From Bradyrhizobium sp. URHD0069 (GTDB lineage Bacteria > Pseudomonadota > Alphaproteobacteria > Rhizobiales > Xanthobacteraceae), in assembly GCF_000701345.1 (NCBI RefSeq), contig NZ_JNIJ01000026.1, positions 34,373 to 98,372 on the forward strand: a stretch of DNA of 64,000 nucleotides, written 5' to 3'. Below the pieces are notes generated by a model that worked only from the letters and a program-made list of their open reading frames with translations, did no database searches and was not told the DNA's origin. The position numbers and the translations under genes were made by a program. Shown piece after piece: positions 35,007 through 44,024 of the stretch (positions are counted from its first letter, which is position 1; every line of letters begins with the position of its first letter).

Positions 35007-35052
35007 TTGACATTCCCCGGTCTAAAACGATAGTTTCATACAATTGTTTGAA
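35007..35052 (+). promoter_or_regulatory. Promoter and TetR-type operator between the divergent genes
   Basis: On the plus strand TTGACA (35007-35012) and GATAGT (35029-35034) are 16 nt apart and drive the TetR gene. Directly after the -10 lies an 18-bp palindrome, TTCATACAATTGTTTGAA (35035-35052), with one mismatched pair. This is a normal size and place for a TetR-family operator and could control both divergent units. Confidence 0.65.
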
Positions 35053-35088
35053 TTGCAACGCCCAGACTTTTCCGCATAGGCCCATGAC

Positions 35089-35754
35089 ATGGCGTCGGAT
35101 CACACGAGAACCGCGATCCTCAGCGCCGCCGAGCGGCTTTATGCCGATCGCGGCTTCGGCGACGTCACGCTGCGCGACATCGTCGCCGCAGCGGATGTGA
35201 ACCTCGCAGCCGTGAACTATCACTTCGGCTCCAAGGACGAACTGATCGCGGAATTGTTCGTCACCCGCAGCCTCGCGACCAACCGCGAGCGGCTCAACGA
35301 ATTGAAGTTGGCTGAAGAAGCCGGCGGCGGACGTGCCAGCATCGATGCTATTCTACGCGCCCTGGTGGGACCGACGCTGCGCGGCTGCCTCGGCCCCGAG
35401 CGCGAGCGCTCGACCGCGGCGCGTTTCATGATCCGCGCCTCGATTGAATCGGTGCCGCCGATCCGCCGGATCAAGAACCGCGAGATCGATCATTTGCGCA
35501 AATTCGCCGCCGCGATGAAGCGCTCGCTGCCCGGTCGCAGCGAGGTCGATCTCTATTGGGGACTTCATTTCGCGCTCGCGATGGCGCACCAGACCATCCG
35601 CGACAGCGAGCGGCTGACCAAACTGTCGGAGGGCTCTTGCGACCTCAACGATGTCGAGGGGGTCATCGACCGCGTCGTCGCGGTGTCGGTGATGGCGCTG
35701 ACGGGTGGCGAAACCAAAATCGCCGAAAAGGTCGGCGCGCAACGCGCGCGCTAG
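35089..35754 (+). CDS. TetR/AcrR-family transcriptional regulator
   Basis: This 221-residue protein has the TetR helix-turn-helix at residues 5-50 (RTAILSAAERLYADRGFGDVTLRDIVAAADVNLAAVNYHFGSKDELIAEL). A helical ligand domain follows. It is divergent from the acyl-CoA dehydrogenase gene and has a palindrome 37 nt before its start, so autorepression and control of the catabolic unit are likely, perhaps with acyl-CoA as ligand. The C-terminal coding sequence shares 26 identical bases with 41042-41067. Confidence 0.9.
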   Translation: MASDHTRTAILSAAERLYADRGFGDVTLRDIVAAADVNLAAVNYHFGSKDELIAELFVTRSLATNRERLNELKLAEEAGGGRASIDAILRALVGPTLRGCLGPERERSTAARFMIRASIESVPPIRRIKNREIDHLRKFAAAMKRSLPGRSEVDLYWGLHFALAMAHQTIRDSERLTKLSEGSCDLNDVEGVIDRVVAVSVMALTGGETKIAEKVGAQRAR

Positions 35755-35844
35755 GTTAGTCGTGGAGTTTGTGCGGCTTCGATTCCATCGCTGACGCTTC
35801 GGAATAGTGTAGCCTGCTTTCGCAGGCGATGGCGTGGCGCGTTG

Positions 35845-35985
35845 GTACTCAGCGAATTGCTACGGTTTCAATTGTCAAACAGCCCAAACAATTTCAGGTG
35901 CGGGTCCGCGATCTCGCGGCGCGATGCGCCCAAGCTGTGCATGACTCTTCGTCCAACAAAGGGCGTGGGGAATGCCGCGTGCCTG
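35845..35985. repeat. Dispersed intergenic repeat (copy B, truncated)
   Basis: It aligns with the first 140 nt of the element at 22098: ACTCAGCGA, TCGCGGCGCGATGCGCCC and GGGCGTGGGGAATGCCG recur in order. After about 35985 the similarity ends. The whole 35755-36328 gap is otherwise free of credible genes. Confidence 0.6.
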
Positions 35986-36328
35986 ACGGAGGTGTGAAGG
36001 GCTCGTGTCGCCTATCTTGCGTTGTACGCAGCAGGGATCTTTCAGTTCCGCTTCCTTGCATGGAACGTGGCTGCGCCTGGGATCGTCATGGTCTTTCTGT
36101 CGCTCGTCTGAACCATGGTTCGTCCGTCGAACCTGCGGCTTGCTCAGGTTTCGATTGGCGTTCTCTTGTTAGTGATCATTCGTTCTCTCGGTGAGTCTAG
36201 CGCGACCGTCGCGGTTCGTGGTAACTTAATTGCTTGAGGGGAAGCGCGAGAGCCATCGGCAATGGCGCGCACCGTCACTCGTCGAACTTGCGCGCTGCCC
36301 TCGGACCATCATTGAGGGAGACGCAGCA

Positions 36329-37690
36329 ATGGCCATCGATTTCAGGCTGACGACAGAACAGCGGAATCTGCAGGAGGCCGCGCGTGACTTCGCGCAGAAC
36401 GTGCTCGCGCCGCTCGTTCCCGATGCAGATGCAGCGCGCGACCCGCATGAGGCCTTCGCCAAGACCAAACCGGCTTATGTCGAGTCTTATAAGCGTGGGT
36501 TCGCCATGGGATTCCTTCCCAAGGAGTACGGTGGCGGCAGCGTCAGCAACCTCGACCTCCAGCTGGTCGCCGAGGAGATCTGCGCCGTCGACCCGGGCTT
36601 CGCGACGACGCTCCTGGTCAATGGTTTGGGCCTTATGAACGTCGCCTGGTTCGGCACCGATGCCGAAAAGGAGAAGTGGCTTCGGCCGGCCTGCACGGAC
36701 GCGAAGGGAGAGTATCTTGCTGGCTGGGTGGTGAGCGAGGCAGCGGGCCGTCCCGGCGGCACCGCAAATTTCGATGCACCACAGCCGTCGCCCACAGGCA
36801 TCGGTCTCACCGCCGAACTGATAAACGGCGAGTACGTGCTGAATGGACGCAAATACTGGCCGTGCAATGCCGGCGGGTGGGACAAACAGGGCGCCGACGT
36901 CAACGTATGCATCGTCAGGACGGACAAGACGAAGGGCGGCAAGGAGGGTCTGAGCGCAATCCTCGTGCCGAGAGGTACGCCGGGCTTCCGCGTCGAGAAG
37001 GTCATCGACACGATGGGCCATCGCCTCTGTCAGAACAATTCGCTCGTGTTCGACAACGTGCGCGTTCCCGAAGAGAACGTTATTTCCGGCACGAAAGGCA
37101 ACGGCGACCTCGTCATCAGCAAGGCTTTCACATGGTCGGGCCCGGTCGCGGCGATCGCCGCAGTCGGTGTCGCCAGAGCCGCCTACGAATATACCCTCGA
37201 ATGGGCCAAGGGTAACACGGCAGGTGGTGCACAGCCGATCATGCAACATCAGCATGTGGGTTATCTGCTGTCGGATGTGGCTATGAAGATCGAGGCTGCG
37301 CGCTATCTCTCCTGGAAATCGGCCCAATACCTCGATCTCTATGACAGCGAGGGCCATGTCCCAGGCGCTTGGTCGAAGATTTTCGGCGGGGAGACCTGTG
37401 TCGAGGTCGTATACACGTGCATGCGCATCATGGGCGTCAACAGCTACGATAGGAGCCATCCGCTCGAGAAATATATGCGTGAGGCCCTGTGCTTCCCGAT
37501 CTACGACGCCGGCAACATCGGCATGCAGCGTCGTAAGATTCATGGCGTGATGGCCCATGATTCATTCGACCCGCGCGCCTTTGTCGACAACAAGGCGATG
37601 ATCTTCTCGAAGGATATGGAAGGATTGGACACGTCCCCGAACCTGGTCGAAACGGGGAGGCCTCCGGAGCCGCACAAAGCGGCGGCCTAG
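36329..37690 (+). CDS. Acyl-CoA dehydrogenase family protein
   Basis: This 453-residue protein begins MAIDFRLTTEQRNLQEAARDF and has the dehydrogenase middle domain (LAGWVVSEAAGRPGGTANFD and YVLNGRKYWPCNAGGWDKQG). The helical C-terminus contains HQHVGYLLSDVAMKIEAARYLSWKSA and KIFGGETCVEVVYTCMRIMG. It therefore oxidises an acyl-CoA or related thioester with FAD. It differs clearly from the enzyme at 33611. ATG 36329 lies 9 nt after GGGAG. It is monocistronic and follows a repeat-rich spacer. Confidence 0.9.
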   Translation: MAIDFRLTTEQRNLQEAARDFAQNVLAPLVPDADAARDPHEAFAKTKPAYVESYKRGFAMGFLPKEYGGGSVSNLDLQLVAEEICAVDPGFATTLLVNGLGLMNVAWFGTDAEKEKWLRPACTDAKGEYLAGWVVSEAAGRPGGTANFDAPQPSPTGIGLTAELINGEYVLNGRKYWPCNAGGWDKQGADVNVCIVRTDKTKGGKEGLSAILVPRGTPGFRVEKVIDTMGHRLCQNNSLVFDNVRVPEENVISGTKGNGDLVISKAFTWSGPVAAIAAVGVARAAYEYTLEWAKGNTAGGAQPIMQHQHVGYLLSDVAMKIEAARYLSWKSAQYLDLYDSEGHVPGAWSKIFGGETCVEVVYTCMRIMGVNSYDRSHPLEKYMREALCFPIYDAGNIGMQRRKIHGVMAHDSFDPRAFVDNKAMIFSKDMEGLDTSPNLVETGRPPEPHKAAA

Positions 37691-38093
37691 TGCGCAGTCC
37701 GGAGCGGGCAGACTATACGCGGGTCGAGCGAAGGCCGAGACCCAGCGAGGGGCCGGTGCCGTCGGCGCTCCTGACGGCAGCGGCCGGCCATCGATCAAAC
37801 AGCTGGGCGCAAGCGATTGCCAAGATCGTCGACGAGGTCCGCCGCGCGTTACGGTTCATAGCGGACCCCCCGTCGGAGGCTCGCATCGTACGAGTTGCTT
37901 GCTGCGCTGCCCGGTCAAAATGACGCGATTGACCCAATTCGGAAATGGCGCCCAGAGGCGAAAGAACCCATTTCCTGAGGGCACCGAAGCTCAAAAGGAC
38001 GGTCATTGGTTTCACCGATTGGACAGGAAACATGTCCTCCTAATTTGGGGTTATCAGACTACCGCCAGTGATCGCGACACAGGGAGGATCACT
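37691..38093. other. Intergenic region without a recognised gene
   Basis: A short GGACA/TGTCC hairpin near 38022-38038 precedes the exported-protein gene. Open frames here have no ribosome-binding sites and no family resemblance. Confidence 0.5.
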
Positions 38094-38705
38094 ATGCAAA
38101 ACTTGATACGGCGCGCGTTCGCAGCCGCAAGCTTCGCCCTGGTCTGCGCCGCATTGCCTGTATCGGCACAGGAAACCGTTCGCATACGGGGTACGATAGA
38201 ACGTATCGAAGGGCCTGTTTTCGTGGTCAAGACTCGCGACGGTGCGGAGGTGAAGCTGAGCCTCACCGACAATCCGCTCTTTGTAGCAATCGTGAAATCG
38301 ACGTTGGCCGACATCAAGCCCGGCATGTTCGTCGGCTCAACGGGAATGACGCAAGCAGACGGCAGCCAAAGGGCGATCGAGGTACACATCTTCCCGGAAT
38401 CGATGCGGGGAACAGGCGAAGGTCACTATGATTGGGACCTCAAGCCGCAGAGCAAAATGACCAATGCCAATGTTGAGAAGACTGTCGCCGGGGTTGATGG
38501 ACAGATGCTTTCCGTCAAGTACAAGGGTGGAGAAAAGAAGATTCTTGTAACCCCCGACACCGCGATCGTCACCTATGTCACTGGTGACAGGAGCGACCTT
38601 AAACCGGGGACCAAGATCTTTGTCGCTGCGAAAAAGCAGTCTGATGGAACCTTGCAAGCTCCACGCATCACGTATGGCAAGGATGGATTGACGCCGCCGA
38701 TGTGA
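38094..38705 (+). CDS. Exported protein with two DUF5666-like beta-barrel segments
   Basis: This 203-residue protein has a signal peptide (AAASFALVCAALPVSAQE) and two similar beta-rich modules. The first is VRIRGTIERIEGPVFVVKTRDGAEVKLSL. The second is EKTVAGVDGQMLSVKYKGGEKKILVTPDTAIV, with DLKPGTKIFVAAKK. This resembles the DUF5666 OB-like family, probably periplasmic. The start has a strong GGGAGG site. Function is unknown. Confidence 0.7.
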   Translation: MQNLIRRAFAAASFALVCAALPVSAQETVRIRGTIERIEGPVFVVKTRDGAEVKLSLTDNPLFVAIVKSTLADIKPGMFVGSTGMTQADGSQRAIEVHIFPESMRGTGEGHYDWDLKPQSKMTNANVEKTVAGVDGQMLSVKYKGGEKKILVTPDTAIVTYVTGDRSDLKPGTKIFVAAKKQSDGTLQAPRITYGKDGLTPPM

Positions 38706-39236
38706 ATACGGCGCCATCGATACAATCGAAGCTGCCTGCGATTGCCGGCGAATTGATCGAGCAATACGGCGCGACTTCCGCCTTCTAAGCGGAGCCAATA
38801 GTGGTCATCGATCTTGGCCCAGCCACATATGGCCGACCGACTCCCCAATCGCTAATGGGAAACTTCGAAGACAGCAATCGAAGCAGCCGATTGCTGTGGC
38901 ATTAGCACAGAAAAGGACGATGCCGATGAGCGCGCTGGTAATGCCAATCCGCCGCACAGCTTGGTGCTTTCTATCGCGCTTAACGAAAGTTTTAATGGCG
39001 ACGGTGCGGTTGTCTCCTATCTAAACAATGTCCGCGAACAAAGCCGACAGTCATGAAACTGCAATGGCATTAGCGCCTGCGTTCGCGAACCGATCTAGCA
39101 GTCATTATGTCACCGGCGTCGAACGCACGCCGAATGTGCCAGTGGCGATGGCCGCAACTTTATAGCTTGTTCCGTTACCAGCTAACAGGAATGGCCGCCT
39201 TGTCATGAAGCGGCGGATGTCTCGGACCGCAGGTGG
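38706..39236. other. Intergenic region without a recognised gene
   Basis: The sequence is less GC-rich than its surroundings and contains only very short frames, including a 32-codon frame at about 38926. No repeat, RNA gene or family match was recognised. Confidence 0.5.
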
Positions 39237-39476
39237 ATGAGGAAATTCGTGCAAAAGCCTCTCGATCGTAAGGATGTAGCCGCCCCAGATGATTTGAGTG
39301 TCGTTTTGGGGTTTACGCAGATGCTGTCTGGCGGTGGCAACGTGGATGAGGTGTCACGCCTCGCAACCGATCATGGCTGGCTCGACGCGAGTGGTCAGCT
39401 CACCGCTGCCGGAGGCCAGCTTGCTCGCGCGCTCCTGCAACAAAGCGGAACGCGAACGATATTTCGTGTTTGGTGA
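39237..39476 (+). CDS. Hypothetical 79-residue protein
   Basis: ATG 39237 follows AGGTGG. The protein (PDDLSVVLGFTQMLSGGGN, then VDEVSRLATDHGWLDASG) has a helical, coding-like composition without a signal or membrane segment. The pattern suggests a small helix-turn-helix-like fold, but nothing is certain. It stands alone. Confidence 0.45.
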   Translation: MRKFVQKPLDRKDVAAPDDLSVVLGFTQMLSGGGNVDEVSRLATDHGWLDASGQLTAAGGQLARALLQQSGTRTIFRVW

Positions 39477-39693
39477 GTCTTTGCCTGCCGGATTCTGGCA
39501 TGGCGATGCTCGTGACACACGACCCGAAGCGGATATCGGAGGCGCGGCCCCTTGGACATGCGCGCATGCTCTTGCCGATTTGAACGAACGTGAGGCCGAT
39601 GGCCCCTGGGGAAACGGCCGCCCGAACCCATTTTTCCAGCCCGCCGCGTGCAGGGACCGTTCGCCGCCCGGCAAGTTGATTGGAGCAAATGCG

Positions 39694-39936
39694 ATGCGCT
39701 CTTTTTTGGCCCTAAGCCTGTTGATGATCTTGTGTGCTTCTGCAAGCGCCGCGACTGTGCATCACACTATCCCGCGACATCATGTCATCGTTCGTCCTAG
39801 CCAAGGGTTCCCGGGCTACGCCGTTCCGGGCTGGGCCTACGCAGCGCCTCCGCCTGCGGTTCGCTACGACGACACACCTAGCTACAACGATCCGTCCAAG
39901 TCTGGAGGCTCAACGGCCTTACCTATTGGGAACTAG
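39694..39936 (+). CDS. Small secreted proline/tyrosine-rich protein, paralogue of 58511-58771
   Basis: This 80-residue protein has a signal peptide (MRSFLALSLLMILCASASA). The short mature part contains RHHVIVRPSQG and ends DDTPSYNDPSKSGGS. The site is TTGGAG. Its twin at 58511-58771 shares MRS-LAL-LL-LCASASA, RHVVVRPS and YDDPSKFGG. It is probably an envelope protein of unknown role. Confidence 0.6.
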   Translation: MRSFLALSLLMILCASASAATVHHTIPRHHVIVRPSQGFPGYAVPGWAYAAPPPAVRYDDTPSYNDPSKSGGSTALPIGN

Positions 39937-40193
39937 ACATAGCAGCGGAGGACTCGGGAGCGGCGGACTCGGCCACCCCAAATGCGCTCGCGAGACGTGG
40001 TAGCGTTCCTGGCGCCGAATACAGCGGGCTTTGCGGCGCCGTGCAGCACCACTAGGATTGGCGCTGCCAATGACTAGACTGCGCTGGCTTTTTGTCATTG
40101 ATCCCACGGCGCCTCATGGGTCCGAGGGCTGAACTCGCGGCGCAGCACACTTCACCTGCGTGAGTGCTGCCCCGTTCCCCTCTTGACCGTCAG

Positions 40194-40328
40194 TCACGTT
40201 CGAGGATCTTGGCGGGCGTACGCAACGGCCAGCGCCCGGTCCTCTGTCTCCAAGAACGGAGTCCGTATCTGACACGACCCGACGATGAGGTGCCACAAGC
40301 CGTTAAGCTTCTGGATGATGACGTTCAT
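40194..40328 (-). CDS. Hypothetical 44-residue protein (DUF2188-like pattern)
   Basis: ATG 40328 follows GGGGAGGAAG. The peptide MNVIIQKLNGLWHLIVGSC... TEDRALAVAYAR has the beta-beta-beta-helix pattern of DUF2188-like miniproteins, with the helix at the end. Assignment is by pattern only. Confidence 0.45.
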   Translation of the reverse strand: MNVIIQKLNGLWHLIVGSCQIRTPFLETEDRALAVAYARQDPRT

Positions 40329-40567
40329 GAGAGTGCTTCCTCCCCTGCTTGAGAGGTGTTGTGGACGAATTAACCCGCCGGTCAAGTGTACACATAAGCG
40401 ACCGTTACATGTCCTGACCCAACCGTGCGGGCAAACGCGAACGGACGACGCAGAGGCTAGTACTGTGGTCGCCGGCAAGGATAGGAGGGGAAAAGCAGGG
40501 CGGTAAAGCTGATCAGCGCAAACCAACGCCGCCTCATGCTACACCTCCAGGCAAGTTTCGCGATCCG

Positions 40568-40765
40568 TTACCCCACCCTGCGCTCACATTCGCGAGCAGC
40601 TGACCGAGCCAATGCCTTGGCCGCATCAGCGTGTGCGGCCTTCTCGGCTCGCCGCTCATAGTCCTCAGCAAGCGCCTTAAGCTGATTCGCAACGTGTTGG
40701 TCCGTCATTGTTTGGGCCGCCCGGAGTATGGTCCGTGCCGTGTCCAAATATTCTTTGCTCAGCAT
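40568..40765 (-). CDS. Hypothetical 65-residue helical protein
   Basis: ATG 40765 follows GTGGAGG closely. The protein (MLSKEYLDTARTILRAAQTM, then a charged helix LKALAEDYERRAEKAAHADAAKAL) is all-helical and charged, with no membrane segment. Small proteins of this look are frequent in rhizobia. Function is unknown. Confidence 0.55.
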   Translation of the reverse strand: MLSKEYLDTARTILRAAQTMTDQHVANQLKALAEDYERRAEKAAHADAAKALARSAARECERRVG

Positions 40766-41028
40766 TTCGCCTCCACGATCCCAGTTCGAACGGCATAACG
40801 CCGTCGAACTACAACCAATCACAGAGAGACGGACCGGACTATTGCACCGACGTTCATCAGTGCCCTACATTTGTTTGAGACGAGGATACTTCGGTTTAGG
40901 ATCACCTCCTGCGCGCCTCGCGAGTGGTGGGAACGTGGCTCCCCCCGCCCGGCGGCTACCTAGCGACATTGGTCGACCAGCTGGACGGGGGCTCAATCAT
41001 TCTAACGGGATCGCCGTTCGATGGGCAC

Positions 41029-41130
41029 TTGGGCGCAGGCCGCGGTGTCGGTGATGGCGCTGACGGGAACTGAGGCGCAAGGCAAGGCGCCCGCCAAACT
41101 GGTAGCGCGCGGGACGCGAACTGATCGAAG
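41029..41130 (+). pseudogene. Possible 3' remnant of a TetR-family gene
   Basis: Bases 41042-41067 are identical over 26 nt to the codons for AVSVMALTG near the end of the TetR gene at 35089-35754, and are in a frame reading AQAAVSVMALTG. No helix-turn-helix or start is present upstream. It looks like the tail of a deleted paralogue. The rest of the 430-nt gap (40766-41197) is empty. Confidence 0.4.
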
Positions 41131-41197
41131 CTGCCGACCTAACTGCGGCGCGCCTTTCGGGAGGGTCGCTTCGTATCAATCAATGCCGCAGCTTTGC

Positions 41198-42205
41198 TCA
41201 CATCGTACCCGGCTCCATCGCTTCGATACCAAGACGACGGAACAGCGCCGCATCGTGATCTTCGCCGGGATTGCCGGCCGTCAACAGCGTGTCTCCGACG
41301 AAGATAGAATTGGCGCCGGCAAAAAAGCACAATGCCTGCATCTCGTCGCTCATCGCGGTGCGGCCCGCTGAGAGGCGGACATAGGATTTCGGCATCATGA
41401 TGCGGGCGAGCGCGATGGTGCGCACAAAGGCGATCGGGTCGATTGGTTCGATCTTCGCGAGCGGCGTGCCGGCCATCGGGATCAGCATGTTGATCGGCAC
41501 ACTCTCGGGATGATCCGGCAGGTTGGCCAGCGTCACCAGCATATCGACGCGGTCGATCGCCTCTTCGCCCATGCCGACGATGCCGCCGCAACATACTTTC
41601 ATGCCGGATTCCCTGACATTGGCGAGGGTCTCCAGGCGGTCCGCAAAGCTGTGCGTGGAAATGATCCGGCCGTAATGGCGCTCGGACGTATCGATGTTGT
41701 GGTTGTAGTAATCCAGGCCGGCCTCCGCCAGGCGCGCCGCCTGCCTGGTGTCGAGCATGCCCAGCGTCATGCAGGTCTCCATGCCGAGCGCCTTGACGCC
41801 CTCTACCATGGCGACGACGGCATCCATGTCGCGATCCTTGGGGCCGCGCCATGCCGCGCCCATGCAATAGCGGGTCGCACCAGCGTCGCGAGCCTTGCGC
41901 GCCTCGGCGACTACGCGCTCCACCTCCATCAGCCGCGAAGCCTTCAAGCCGGAATCATGATGGCTCGACTGGCTGCAGTATCCGCAATCCTCCGGGCAAC
42001 CTCCGGTCTTGATGCTGAGCAGCCGGCTGAGCTGCACCTTGTTGGCATCGAAATGCTTGCGGTGGACAGTCTGCGCCTGAAACAGCAGATCATTGAAGGG
42101 CGCCTCATAAAGCGCCAGCGCCTCCTCCCTCCTCCATTCCCGGCAAATGTCGCGGGGTATCGGCGTCACCGATGCGGTTTCGTTTGAGCGCAATGCGAGC
42201 GTCAT
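41198..42205 (-). CDS. bioB: Biotin synthase
   Basis: This 335-residue radical SAM enzyme inserts sulfur into dethiobiotin. The 4Fe-4S motif is GGCPEDCGYCSQSSHHD (CxxxCxxC). The family blocks YYNHNIDTSERHYGRI, KVCCGGIVGMGE and FFAGANSIFVGDTLLTAGNP are all present. No other biotin genes are nearby. The CoA-transferase gene upstream ends 129 nt before it on the same strand. Confidence 0.96.
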   Translation of the reverse strand: MTLALRSNETASVTPIPRDICREWRREEALALYEAPFNDLLFQAQTVHRKHFDANKVQLSRLLSIKTGGCPEDCGYCSQSSHHDSGLKASRLMEVERVVAEARKARDAGATRYCMGAAWRGPKDRDMDAVVAMVEGVKALGMETCMTLGMLDTRQAARLAEAGLDYYNHNIDTSERHYGRIISTHSFADRLETLANVRESGMKVCCGGIVGMGEEAIDRVDMLVTLANLPDHPESVPINMLIPMAGTPLAKIEPIDPIAFVRTIALARIMMPKSYVRLSAGRTAMSDEMQALCFFAGANSIFVGDTLLTAGNPGEDHDAALFRRLGIEAMEPGTM

Positions 42206-42334
42206 ATTCTCTCCTGAGGAATTCCAGACGGCGCCCCAGCCGATCGATGCAGGCTATGCCCGATCGCCGGCTCCGTCGCAATATCTTGCCGCAGCCACAC
42301 GGGCGATAGTCAAACGACCCGCGCCGCTTCCCTG

Positions 42335-43564
42335 CTAGATGATGCCCTGCTTTTTCAGCGCATCCAGCCTTGCATCGTCGTAGCCAAGCTTCGACGCCAG
42401 CACTTCCCTGGTGTTCTCACCCAGCAATGGCGGCGCGCGATAATCCTTCACCGGCGTCTCGGAAAAGGTGATGGGATTGCGGATCAGCGACAGCGCCGGC
42501 TCGAAGGGATGGTTCACCTTTATCTCCATGCCGCGCTCGCGCACATGCCTGTCGGCAAAGACCTGCGCGAAATCGTTGATTGGCCCGCAGGGCACGCCGG
42601 CTTTCTCCAATTCTTCCAGCCAATAGGCCACAGGCTTCTTCAAGAAGAGCTCCGCGAAGATCGCCATGATCTCCTTGCCGTGAACGACCCGGTCGTTGTT
42701 CTTGATGAATTTCGGGTCGGCCGCGAGTTCCGGACGCCCGAGAACGGCGCAGGTCCGCGCGAACTGCGCGTCGTTGCCGACCACCAGCATCAACTCGCCG
42801 TCGGTGCATCGAAACGCGCCCGCCGGCATGCCGCCATTGCCCCAGGTGCCGCGCCGCGGCGGGGTGTTGCCGTTGACGAGGTAAATTTGCGCGTAATGCG
42901 ACAGCGAGGCGATCACGGTGTCGAGCAGGCAGACGTCGATATGCTGGCCCGCCCCGCCATTTGCCCTGCGATGATAAAGCGCAGCCAGAATCCCGATCGA
43001 GGTGTTCATGCCGGTCATGTAGTCGACAATGCTGGGGCCAACCTTCATTGGGCCGGCACCGGATTCGCCGTCCATATGGCCGGTGACGCTCATCAAGCCG
43101 CCCATCGCCTGAAAGATCGCATCATAACCGGCGCGCGGCGCGTAAGGTCCGGTCTGGCCGAAGCCGGTCACCGAACAATAAATGATGCCGGGATTGACGG
43201 CGCGGATCGATTCGTAATCGAGCTTGTAGCGCTTGAGATCGCCGACCTTGAAATTCTCCATCATGATATCGCAAGACTTCGCCAGTTCGCGGATGATCTC
43301 CTGACCTTGCGGTTTTGCGAGATCGACCGTGACCGATTTCTTGCCTCGGTTGGCGCACAGATAGAACGAGTTGTTATTATTCTCCTTGCCCTCGGGATCG
43401 ACGAGATAAGGCGGCCCGAAGGCGCGCGCATCGTCGCCGCCACCCGGCCGTTCGATCTTGATGACCTCAGCGCCGAGATCGGCCAACATCTGCGCCGACA
43501 GCGGCCCCGCGAGCACCCGCGTCAGATCAAGAATTTTGACGCCTGAAAGTGGCAAACCCGACAT
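42335..43564 (-). CDS. CaiB/BaiF-family CoA transferase
   Basis: This 409-residue class III CoA transferase moves CoA between carboxylic acids. The start is LPLSGVKILDLTRVLAGPLSAQMLADLGAEVIKIE. Further family segments are NFKVGDLKRY, GFGQTGPYAPRAGYDAIFQAMGG, and GPINDFAQVFADRHVRERGM near the C-terminus. The catalytic Asp is expected within the GYDAIFQ region. The substrate is unknown. Confidence 0.93.
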   Translation of the reverse strand: MSGLPLSGVKILDLTRVLAGPLSAQMLADLGAEVIKIERPGGGDDARAFGPPYLVDPEGKENNNNSFYLCANRGKKSVTVDLAKPQGQEIIRELAKSCDIMMENFKVGDLKRYKLDYESIRAVNPGIIYCSVTGFGQTGPYAPRAGYDAIFQAMGGLMSVTGHMDGESGAGPMKVGPSIVDYMTGMNTSIGILAALYHRRANGGAGQHIDVCLLDTVIASLSHYAQIYLVNGNTPPRRGTWGNGGMPAGAFRCTDGELMLVVGNDAQFARTCAVLGRPELAADPKFIKNNDRVVHGKEIMAIFAELFLKKPVAYWLEELEKAGVPCGPINDFAQVFADRHVRERGMEIKVNHPFEPALSLIRNPITFSETPVKDYRAPPLLGENTREVLASKLGYDDARLDALKKQGII

Positions 43565-44024
43565 TCAGATTTTCCTCCGAAATTTGGTCTGTGGCGCAGG
43601 AAAACTCGCCGGCGCTGAACCAAATCTGCCGATACACTATTTTCGGCGGCAGAGCATTGCGCTCATGGTATGAGGCCATCCATTTGCGGCGTGCGGTGCG
43701 GCTAAAGCGCGTTCTTGCTTGTGCACGGAACCCGCTTTGGCCGCTTTGCGCCAGAAAGCGGTCGTTCCAAATACCAGAAAAGCCAGCGGAACAGCTCAGC
43801 ATGGCTCTCCATCGATTACGCTAAGTCGAGGCCCCACTTGGGGTGACGTTGAGTGCCACAGCAGAGGCGCGCTGTTTCCGTGACACGGAATGTTACAGTG
43901 CGCACGCAGATTTCTCTGTCGCCCGATCGCGAAAAGGTCGCAGCGGCGGCATGCGATAATACTTGCAGCCGTTTCAGGTGAGGTTCACTCTTGCTGCCAA
44001 AAGAGCGAGGGCAGGACACGACTC
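43565..44024. other. Intergenic region upstream of the ABC transporter operon
   Basis: No gene is seen. The region must hold the divergent promoters for the CoA transferase and the ABC operon, but no clear -35/-10 pair stands out. Confidence 0.5.
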
